Notes under the pieces: generated by a model
Database searches by the model: none
The model's input: only the letters and a program-made list of their open reading frames with translations
What the model was told of the DNA's origin: nothing
Position numbers and translations under genes: made by a program
Assembly (NCBI GenBank): GCA_016297415.1
Contig: JAEDGQ010000006.1
Location: 1-42,602, forward strand
Length of the DNA stretch: 42,602 nt
Direction of reading: 5' to 3'
Origin: Treponema sp.
Lineage (GTDB): Bacteria > Spirochaetota > Spirochaetia > Treponematales > Treponemataceae
Part shown: positions 1-6,612 of the stretch, piece by piece
Layout of the letters: every line of letters starts with the position of its first letter
Position numbering within the stretch: position 1 is the stretch's first letter

Positions 1-50
1 TTTTGTTTAAGCTACGCATTTTAAGTTGCGCCATCCGTGGCGCTTGTAGA

Positions 51-72
51 GGCCGACATGGCCGTTTTTTTT
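51..72 (+). terminator. Probable rho-independent terminator of a gene upstream of the window
   Basis: A short hairpin (GGCC, 5-base loop, GGCC at 51-63) is followed at once by eight T residues (65-72), the usual intrinsic-terminator layout on the plus strand. A second hairpin (GCGCC at 28-32, GGCGC at 39-43) lies just before it. The plus-strand gene it would serve is outside the window. It faces the 3' end of thrC, so the two transcription units converge here. The 4-bp stem is short, which limits confidence. Confidence 0.5.
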
Positions 73-77
73 ACTGT

Positions 78-1496
78 TTATTTTAAGTTTGCTAAAAGCC
101 AGGCTTTGAACTGCTGGTAGTCGTTGTTCATTGGGATGGCTTTGTCTTCCAGTTTGAGAACTGCTTCCAGGCGGGCTGGAATTTCAGGATCTTTTCCTGT
201 TGCTTCAGCTACGATTGAACCGAATTTTGCAGGATGAGCTGTTTCCAGAATTACACCAATTGCATTTTTCTTTTCTGTTACTGCAGAAGCCCATGAAGGA
301 ACGTTTGGTGTAAGACCAGGCTTTGTAAAGTCGTTCTTTTTACCTTCTGTGAGGGCTTTAAGTTCACCGTTTTTAATGTCGCTCCATGCTTTCCAGCCAA
401 CTGCACCATGGGGATCAATTGTATAACCTGTTTTTTCAAAACAGTCTTTGATGGAAGCCATAATTCCTTCATCATCAAGCCAGTATGAACCAAACATTTC
501 TTTTACCTGATCAAGGCTGTACATGGCAGCAATACGTTCATAGTTTGATGGAGCACCAACATCCATTGCATTGGCGTAAGTTTCAACAGAAGGACGGGCT
601 TCGTATTTGCCTGTTGCAATCCAGTCTGGAATAGTGCGGTTAGTATTTGTTGCAGCTACAAAACCTGAAATTGGAGCACCCATTTCTTTTGCAATCAGAC
701 CAGATGTAAGGTTTCCAAAGTTTCCGCTTGGAACTACCATAATGATTTCTGGATTATGGATTCCGTTGTTTTTTGCTTCATTGTTTTTTACATAGAGTGA
801 AGAAAACATGTAGTAGAAACTCTGTGGAAGAAGACGGCTGATATTGATTGAGTTTGCTGATGAAAGACGAAGCTTGCCCCGGAGTTCTGTATCTGTGAAT
901 GCTGTTTTTACAAGTTTCTGACAGTCATCGAAAGTTCCTTTTACTTTAAGGGCACGAACGTTTCCGTCGAATGTGGAAAGCTGTTTTTCCTGAAGTTTTG
1001 AAACTTTTCCTTCCGGATAAAGGATTGTAACATCAAGACCTGGAACATTGTGGAAAGCTGAGCCTACTGCTGATCCTGTATCACCAGATGTGGCAACAAG
1101 AATATGAAGAGGAGTGCTTTCGTTTCTGTTGAAATAAGACATTACGCGGGCCATAAAGCGGGCACCAAAATCTTTGAAGGCACATGTCGGACCATGGAAA
1201 AGTTCAAGTACATAAGTATTTGAATCGACTTTTACAGATTCTGCAGGGAACGGGTATGCGTCTTCAATGATTGCGCGAAGATCTGCATCTGGAATTTCAC
1301 CTTCTACAAATGGCCTGGCCATTGCAAAAGCAATATCCTGGAAAGAAGCCTGAGGATTTTTTTTAAGAAGCTCTGGATCCAGTTTTGGAAATTCAACAGG
1401 AATATAAAGTCCACCTGTTTTTTCGTTCATTCCGTTAACTACGGCTGTTTTAAAAGTTGTTTTAACGCTTGAATCTCTTGTGTCTGTGTAAATCAT
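78..1496 (-). CDS. thrC: Threonine synthase
   Basis: Pyridoxal-phosphate enzyme that converts O-phosphohomoserine to threonine in the cytoplasm, the last step of threonine synthesis. At 472 residues it has the length of the long (E. coli-like) ThrC class. The PLP lysine is K108 in the motif HGPTCAFKDFGARF, and the phosphate-binding segment ATSGDTGSA follows about 30 residues later. The ATG at 1496 has an AAGGA site about 7 bases upstream. It lies 21 bases downstream of the lipoprotein gene on the same strand, so the two are probably co-transcribed, although no functional link is evident. Family assignment is secure from the motifs and full length. Confidence 0.96.
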   Translation of the reverse strand: MIYTDTRDSSVKTTFKTAVVNGMNEKTGGLYIPVEFPKLDPELLKKNPQASFQDIAFAMARPFVEGEIPDADLRAIIEDAYPFPAESVKVDSNTYVLELFHGPTCAFKDFGARFMARVMSYFNRNESTPLHILVATSGDTGSAVGSAFHNVPGLDVTILYPEGKVSKLQEKQLSTFDGNVRALKVKGTFDDCQKLVKTAFTDTELRGKLRLSSANSINISRLLPQSFYYMFSSLYVKNNEAKNNGIHNPEIIMVVPSGNFGNLTSGLIAKEMGAPISGFVAATNTNRTIPDWIATGKYEARPSVETYANAMDVGAPSNYERIAAMYSLDQVKEMFGSYWLDDEGIMASIKDCFEKTGYTIDPHGAVGWKAWSDIKNGELKALTEGKKNDFTKPGLTPNVPSWASAVTEKKNAIGVILETAHPAKFGSIVAEATGKDPEIPARLEAVLKLEDKAIPMNNDYQQFKAWLLANLK

Positions 1497-1517
1497 TTTA
1501 TGGTCCTTATTTTGAAA

Positions 1518-2516
1518 TTAGAGTCCGTAAAGTACTGTCTGTGTAAAGGCTTCAGCAAGGAGTTTTCTTGCAGAAGGGAGGCAGTTCCAGTCTTTGTCTT
1601 CTGTTACTGTTACTGTTTTTTCTGTCTTTGTGAGAATTGAACCGTCTTTCATGTTAAGGCAGATTAATTCTCCTGAAAGAGTGAGCTGATATTTGTTAGT
1701 ATCTGGTTTTTTTTCGATTGGTGCAGCGTATTTTACAGTTCCGTAAATCAGGTAAGAAGAGTGATTTCCCAGAAGTGTTTTTGCACTTTTGTATACAACT
1801 GCAGGGTCATTCTGAAGAATAGCTGTTGTAAAATCAGCATTTCCAATTGCCTTAAATCCGTTATTCATAAGGGACATGAGCAGGTTTGAAGAAGAAACTG
1901 AATTATTTGTAATTGGTTTGCCTGACGCATTGAAGTCAACAATAGCAATTATTCCGCCGGCCATCTGTTTGTTTGTCTTTACTTTGTAAGGAACTGAAAC
2001 TGAGACCTCTGCAGCTTTTTTTGCAATTTCAGGATCTGAAACATCTCCTGCAGGGAAAACTGTAATTTCGCTGTCCATTGAACAGGTGGGAACTGGTGAT
2101 GTAAATGATACAGTTCCGTTTTCGTCAGTTGTAAGGGATGCGATTCCAAAACTGATTTTCCCGTCTGTTTTGGCTTCCGGATAGTTTACTGTAAGTTCAA
2201 GTCCCTGAAGGGCTGATCCGTCTTCTTTAACAGCTTTGAAAATGAATGGTGCGGCAAATGCTTTTGATGCTCTTGTTTCTTTTGGAGCTGATTCTGATGA
2301 GAGTGTAATCCCCTGGATTTTTTTTGAATAAATATCAGCAGGTGTGTCTGGTTTTTTTACAGGTTCTTTATTTTCTGCATTAATAACTTTTAATACTTTT
2401 GCTTCTCCTGTTTTTTTATCTGAATCTGACTGTGAAGCGCTTTTTGTTGATGCACAAGAAATAACAATTGTTGCTGCAGATGCTGCAACTAAAGCTTTAA
2501 TCAAAGATTTTTTCAT
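1518..2516 (-). CDS. Secreted lipoprotein of unknown function
   Basis: A 332-residue protein starting MKKSLIKAL with a hydrophobic stretch ending in VISC; Cys21 is the likely lipidation site of a relaxed spirochaete-type lipobox. A longer reading frame begins at 2561, but the ATG at 2516 fits better: it places the positive n-region at the start and has a GGGAG site about 11 bases upstream. After a low-complexity Lys/Pro/Ser linker, residues about 85-180 look like an immunoglobulin-like beta domain (VNYPEAKTDGKISFG, then 'DENGTVSFTSP'). The C-terminal half resembles the alpha/beta fold of LpoB/CsgG-like periplasmic lipoproteins, but that is only an impression. It has its own promoter (2550-2578) divergent from alr. 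I cannot assign a function. Confidence 0.8.
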   Translation of the reverse strand: MKKSLIKALVAASAATIVISCASTKSASQSDSDKKTGEAKVLKVINAENKEPVKKPDTPADIYSKKIQGITLSSESAPKETRASKAFAAPFIFKAVKEDGSALQGLELTVNYPEAKTDGKISFGIASLTTDENGTVSFTSPVPTCSMDSEITVFPAGDVSDPEIAKKAAEVSVSVPYKVKTNKQMAGGIIAIVDFNASGKPITNNSVSSSNLLMSLMNNGFKAIGNADFTTAILQNDPAVVYKSAKTLLGNHSSYLIYGTVKYAAPIEKKPDTNKYQLTLSGELICLNMKDGSILTKTEKTVTVTEDKDWNCLPSARKLLAEAFTQTVLYGL

Positions 2517-2549
2517 ATAAAATAAAACTCCCATTTTTATATTCAAAAA

Positions 2550-2578
2550 AATATATCGCAAATATGTTTAAATATCAA
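2550..2578 (-). promoter_or_regulatory. Sigma-70-type promoter for the lipoprotein-thrC unit
   Basis: On the minus strand TTGATA (2578-2573) and TATATT (2555-2550) are separated by exactly 17 bases, a near-consensus housekeeping promoter. Transcription would begin near 2543, giving a leader of about 27 bases to the ATG at 2516. It lies back to back with the alr promoter. Confidence 0.65.
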
Positions 2579-2586
2579 ACACATTA

Positions 2587-2615
2587 TTGCTCAAAAAGTT
2601 TCAAAAATCTAATAT
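2587..2615 (+). promoter_or_regulatory. Sigma-70-type promoter for alr
   Basis: TTGCTC (2587-2592) and TAATAT (2610-2615) with a 17-base spacer, followed by the strong ribosome site AAGGGGAT at 2621-2628. The -35 is imperfect. Divergent from the lipoprotein promoter, so the 76-base gap may hold a shared control region. Confidence 0.55.
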
Positions 2616-2637
2616 ATGGTAAGGGGATAATTGAAAA

Positions 2638-3798
2638 ATGAGGCCAACCTTTACTCGCATTTACTTAAATAATTTTAAACATAATCTGAAACAGATCAGG
2701 GCTAAGTTGAAGGCTGATACAAAAATATGTATTGCTGTAAAGGCTGATGCTTATGGTCATGGAGCAGTTGAATGTGCAAAGAAAGCTGTAGAAGAAGGCG
2801 TTGATTTTCTTGCAATTGCTGCTGTTAGTGAAGGTATTGAACTTCGTAATGCAGGAATAAAAATCCCTCTTTTAATGCTGAGTCTGTGTAATCCTGATGA
2901 AGTTTTAACTGCCGTTGAAAATGATATTACTCCTCTTGTTTTTGATGATGAATATATAGAACTTTTTGCAGAAGCCTCTAGAAAAGCCGGTAGAAAAGAA
3001 TATAAAGTTCATCTTGCTGTTGATACGGGAATGGGACGAATCGGCTGTTATCCGGAAGAGGCGGGAGTTTTTGCCAGAAAAATCTCTGAATCAGGTTTTC
3101 TGAAGATGGGGGGAATCTGTACTCATTTTGCTGCTGCTGATTCTCTTAAAGAGGAGGACCGAAAGTATACTCAGCACCAGTTTGAATTGTTTTTAAGTGC
3201 CGTAGAAAATGTTAAAAAAGAAGGAATTGATCCTGGAATAAGGCATTGTGCAAACTCTGTGCTTACCCTTGATCAGCCTGAGATGCACCTTGATATGTGT
3301 CGTCCAGGAATTATTGCTTACGGTTATTATCCTGGAGATATGAACCGTGAATATTTTGAAAAGAAAGGTAATGCTGTTGATTTGAAGCCTGTAATGGCTT
3401 TTGTTGCCCGGGTTGCTGCTGTAAGAAAATTCAAGAAAGGAAAGTGTATTTCTTATGGCTGTACCTGGATGGCCCATGAAGATACTAATATTGCTGTTTT
3501 ACCGGCAGGTTATGCAGATGGAATTTTCCGCCGTTTTAATCAGACGGGAGAAGGTCTTAAAGTTGCAATAGACGGAAAAGCTTATCCTGTAAGAGGTCGT
3601 ATCTGTATGGATCAGTGTATGGTTGATCTGGGGAAAAACACTTCTGTAAAACGCTGGGATGAGGCCGTTATTTTTGGTCCTGCAGAAAGCGGGGCTGTTG
3701 TTTCGGCACAGGAAATAGCTGACGCTACAGGTACAATAAGTTACGAAATTACCTGTGGTGTTGATAAATACAGGGTTCCAAAAGTATTTGTGGAGTAA
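2638..3798 (+). CDS. alr: Alanine racemase
   Basis: PLP enzyme that interconverts L- and D-alanine, supplying D-alanine for peptidoglycan. The 386 residues match the family. K35 in AVKADAYGHG is the Schiff-base lysine, and Y273 in ISYGCTW is the second catalytic base on the opposite face. Other family landmarks are VDTGMGRIG near 129 and 'RPGIIAYGYYPG' near 222. The ATG at 2638 sits about 9 bases after AAGGGGAT. The gene appears to be its own transcription unit and converges on folC. Confidence 0.96.
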   Translation: MRPTFTRIYLNNFKHNLKQIRAKLKADTKICIAVKADAYGHGAVECAKKAVEEGVDFLAIAAVSEGIELRNAGIKIPLLMLSLCNPDEVLTAVENDITPLVFDDEYIELFAEASRKAGRKEYKVHLAVDTGMGRIGCYPEEAGVFARKISESGFLKMGGICTHFAAADSLKEEDRKYTQHQFELFLSAVENVKKEGIDPGIRHCANSVLTLDQPEMHLDMCRPGIIAYGYYPGDMNREYFEKKGNAVDLKPVMAFVARVAAVRKFKKGKCISYGCTWMAHEDTNIAVLPAGYADGIFRRFNQTGEGLKVAIDGKAYPVRGRICMDQCMVDLGKNTSVKRWDEAVIFGPAESGAVVSAQEIADATGTISYEITCGVDKYRVPKVFVE

Positions 3799-3893
3799 AA
3801 AAAAGTGCTGTCCTTAAAGTTGAAATATTTTCAATAAAGGGCATCCTTCCCAGTTTTCACACTAGTAAAATTCGTAACTCGTGATTTTATCGT

Positions 3894-5258
3894 TTACGCC
3901 TCTGCAAGATATTTTTTTACTTCGCTTACAAGATAGAAGCTTCCTGTAACAAGAAGCAGGGAATTTGTTTCTTCACTTTCTTTCAGGGCTTTTTTTATCT
4001 GTTCTGAAAAATCTTCGTTCAGGTTGTAGGGTATTTCTGCTTTTTTAAATGCGGCTTCTAATCCCCTGATGTCTGACTGTTTAACATTTCCCGGTTTAGT
4101 AAGGTAGATTTTTTTGAATTGGCCTTTAAATAAAGGAGCAATATCTTTTGCATCTTTGTCTGCTGCACAGGCAAAAAGAAGGTTGAAGTCACAGCTTAAA
4201 TTAAGGCTTTTCTTTAGTTTTTTCAGGGTATCCATTGTGAATCCCACGCTTCTTGGTGTATGGGCTCCATCAAGAATGAGGAAAGGAATTTTATTGAATC
4301 CGGCTGGATTTTTTATTACTTCGAAACGGCCCGGCAGGAATGCTTTTGAAAGACCCTTTTCTATTATTTCTTCTGAAAGTTCCGGGAAGGCTTTTTTAAC
4401 GGCAATAGCTGCAAGTGCTGCGTTCTGTGCCTGAAAATCACCTGTAAGTCTTAATTCTGGAGTTAAAGGTCTGGAAAAAACAGAGGAAGTGATCTTTGTT
4501 TTCATTGTGAGAGATGAGAATTTTTCTGAGTATTTATAATTTTGTGCACATTCAACTGTGCAGATTTCGTCTGTGAAAAAGACAGGAGCGTTTTTTTCCT
4601 TTGCAATCTGTTTGAAAACAGCTTTTACGGAAGGACTTTGGCTAGCAATTATTGCAGGTGTGTTTTCTTTTATAATGCCGCCTTTTTCTGCTGCAATTTT
4701 TTCTACTGTGTCTCCCAGATATTCTGTGTGTTCAAGTTCGATTGGACCAATACAGGAAACTAAAGGCTTGATTACATTTGTTGCGTCCAGACGGCCGCCA
4801 AGTCCAACTTCAAAAACTGCTGCATCAAGTTTTGCCAGACGGAAACAGAGAAAGGAATAAAGAGTCACAAGTTCAAACCAGGTAATGGGACGGTCTTTAA
4901 GATAATTTTTTTCTGTTTCTGAAGTAATGGTTTTTACAAGAATGTCTGCTGCTTCTTCATAAATTTTTGTTGAAAGCAGCTGCTGGTTCCGGGTAATTCT
5001 TTCCAGAAATGTAAGGATATGTGGAGAAGTGTAAAGACCTGTTTTAAGGCCAGCTTCTTCCAGAATTGAAGCTATAAAAGCAGAAGTTGAACCTTTGCCT
5101 TTTGAACCTGCAACATGAAAAGCAGGACAGGAAAGTTCCGGGTTATTAAGGCTTTTTGAAAAATGCTCCATTGTGTCCAGCCAGAAAATGTTTTTCTGAG
5201 GGAGTTTTTCAAAGTTTAAAAATGAATTAAGCCACTGTTCAAATTCCTGAAGTTCCAT
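3894..5258 (-). CDS. folC: Bifunctional folylpolyglutamate / dihydrofolate synthase
   Basis: Mur-ligase-family enzyme that adds glutamate to folates (and, in bifunctional members, to dihydropteroate) with ATP. The 454-residue length fits. The P-loop is GSKGKGSTSA at about 51-60; 'FEVGLGGRLDATNV' is the conserved FolC segment, and DGAHTP near the C-terminal domain is the family signature that contacts folate. The ATG at 5258 has no recognisable Shine-Dalgarno sequence; a TATATT -10 (5271-5266) lies only 7 bases before it, so the mRNA may start at or next to the start codon. Whether it has both activities cannot be read from sequence. Confidence 0.93.
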   Translation of the reverse strand: MELQEFEQWLNSFLNFEKLPQKNIFWLDTMEHFSKSLNNPELSCPAFHVAGSKGKGSTSAFIASILEEAGLKTGLYTSPHILTFLERITRNQQLLSTKIYEEAADILVKTITSETEKNYLKDRPITWFELVTLYSFLCFRLAKLDAAVFEVGLGGRLDATNVIKPLVSCIGPIELEHTEYLGDTVEKIAAEKGGIIKENTPAIIASQSPSVKAVFKQIAKEKNAPVFFTDEICTVECAQNYKYSEKFSSLTMKTKITSSVFSRPLTPELRLTGDFQAQNAALAAIAVKKAFPELSEEIIEKGLSKAFLPGRFEVIKNPAGFNKIPFLILDGAHTPRSVGFTMDTLKKLKKSLNLSCDFNLLFACAADKDAKDIAPLFKGQFKKIYLTKPGNVKQSDIRGLEAAFKKAEIPYNLNEDFSEQIKKALKESEETNSLLLVTGSFYLVSEVKKYLAEA

Positions 5259-5294
5259 ACTTAAGAATATAGCGGTTGAGCACTTTTTTGAAAA

Positions 5295-5396
5295 GGACGG
5301 GCCAGGAACACGGAGGGTGCCGTAAGGCAGTGGGAACCACCGAGGGTACCGAGCCCGTAGTACTCCGGCCTGCCGGAGGCAGGGGACCCCCGAAGC
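5295..5396. repeat. GC-rich intergenic element with nested short palindromes
   Basis: About 100 bases of strongly GC-rich sequence in an otherwise AT-rich intergenic region between the divergent folC and trpS. It contains a perfect hairpin, CCTGCC-GGA-GGCAGG at 5369-5383, a short one (ACGG..CCGT) near its left end, and several 'accgaggg/gagggtgcc' sub-motifs. It has no reading frame of note. From its composition and layout it looks like a dispersed treponemal intergenic repeat, but only one copy is in this window, so the repeat status is inferred. Confidence 0.45.
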
Positions 5397-5414
5397 TTAA
5401 TTTTTATTCATTAA

Positions 5415-5443
5415 TTGAAGCAAAAGGGTGAATTCTGTATAAT
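5415..5443 (+). promoter_or_regulatory. Sigma-70-type promoter for the trpS-uvrA-lptD run
   Basis: TTGAAG (5415-5420) and a consensus TATAAT (5438-5443) separated by 17 bases. Transcription would start near 5450, leaving a leader of about 50 bases before trpS. It is the only good promoter I see ahead of the eight closely packed genes to 18833. Confidence 0.7.
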
Positions 5444-5500
5444 TGAAAAAGATTTTGTTAATTACATTTTCTAAAAATAATTTTAAACAGGAATTAAAAA

Positions 5501-6595
5501 ATGGCTGAAACTGCAGAAAATTTTGAAACTAACGCAGATAAAATTCTTGCTGAAGCAATGAAACAGAGTGCAAGAATTGAAGAAGATATTAAGGTAAATC
5601 CTAAAAAATACCGTGTTTTGACAGGAGACCGTCCAACTGGCCGTCTTCACATTGGTCACTATTTCGGCTCCCTTAAAAACCGTGTACGCCTTTCTAAACT
5701 TGGTGTTCCAACTATGATTCTTATTGCTGACTATCAGGTTTTAACTGATCACGATGCTTTTGATAAAATCAGTGAAAATACAAAACAGCTTGTAATTGAT
5801 TATCTTGCTGCTGGAATTGAACCTGGAGAAAATGTTTGTATTTATCCTCATTCTCATATTCCTGAAGCCAACCAGCTTATGGTTCCATTTTTGACTCTTG
5901 TTTCAAGTGCTGAACTGGACCGTAATCCTACTGTAAAAGATGAAATCTTAAAATCCGGAATGAAAAGCGTTAATGCCGGTATGCTGACATATCCAGTTCA
6001 TCAGGCTGTTGATATTCTTTTCTGCAAGGGTAATGTTGTTCCTGTCGGAAAAGACCAGCTTCCACATCTTGAAGTTGCCCGTCTTATTGCAAAGCGCTTC
6101 AACAAAAAATTCTGTCCTGAAAATCCTATTTTTCCGGAACCACACGCACTGCTTTCTAAAACTCCTATGATTATGGGGCTTGATGGAACTGCCAAAATGT
6201 CTAAGTCTCTTGGAAACACTATTATGCTTAGTGCTACAGAAGATGAAACTGCAAAGGCTATTAAGAAAGCTAAGACTGACCAGGAAAGAAACATTACTTA
6301 TGATCCTGTAAATCGTCCTGAAGTTGCAAACCTCCTTCGTCTTATTTCTCTTTGTACTGGAGAAGAACCTGAAGCTGTTGCTGCACGCATTGGTGAAGGT
6401 GGCGGCGGAATGCTTAAAAATACTCTTACTGAAGCTCTTAACGAAGAACTCAGACCTTTACGCGCAAAACGTGCTGAACTTGAAAACAACATGGATTACG
6501 TTCGTGAAGTTCTTAACAATGGTGTTGCTCAGGCAAGAGAAATTGCAGGGCAGACTCTTAAAGAAGTCCGCTCTGCAATGAATATGGAAATTTAG
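5501..6595 (+). CDS. trpS: Tryptophanyl-tRNA synthetase
   Basis: Class I aminoacyl-tRNA synthetase that charges tRNA-Trp. The HIGH signature is HIGH at 50-53 within GDRPTGRLHIGHYFG, and KMSKS is exact at 232-236 (AKMSKSLGNT). The protein is 364 residues, with about 36 residues in front of the usual start (GDRPTG is normally within 15 residues of the N-terminus); this acidic, helical extension is part of the chosen start because the ATG at 5501 has AGGA about 8 bases upstream and no closer start has a better site. First gene of the run; uvrA follows after 17 bases. Confidence 0.95.
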   Translation: MAETAENFETNADKILAEAMKQSARIEEDIKVNPKKYRVLTGDRPTGRLHIGHYFGSLKNRVRLSKLGVPTMILIADYQVLTDHDAFDKISENTKQLVIDYLAAGIEPGENVCIYPHSHIPEANQLMVPFLTLVSSAELDRNPTVKDEILKSGMKSVNAGMLTYPVHQAVDILFCKGNVVPVGKDQLPHLEVARLIAKRFNKKFCPENPIFPEPHALLSKTPMIMGLDGTAKMSKSLGNTIMLSATEDETAKAIKKAKTDQERNITYDPVNRPEVANLLRLISLCTGEEPEAVAARIGEGGGGMLKNTLTEALNEELRPLRAKRAELENNMDYVREVLNNGVAQAREIAGQTLKEVRSAMNMEI

Positions 6596-6612
6596 AATAA
6601 AGGGTACTTTTC

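Noticed and set aside
3799..3893. Gap between alr and folC as a degenerate copy of the palindromic repeat (GCTGTCC near 3807) or a terminator
   Set aside because: Only seven bases match the repeat arm and no complementary right arm follows. Two A/T-only hairpins (3820-3834 and 3866-3889) exist but are weak and have no proper T-run, so no terminator is claimed.
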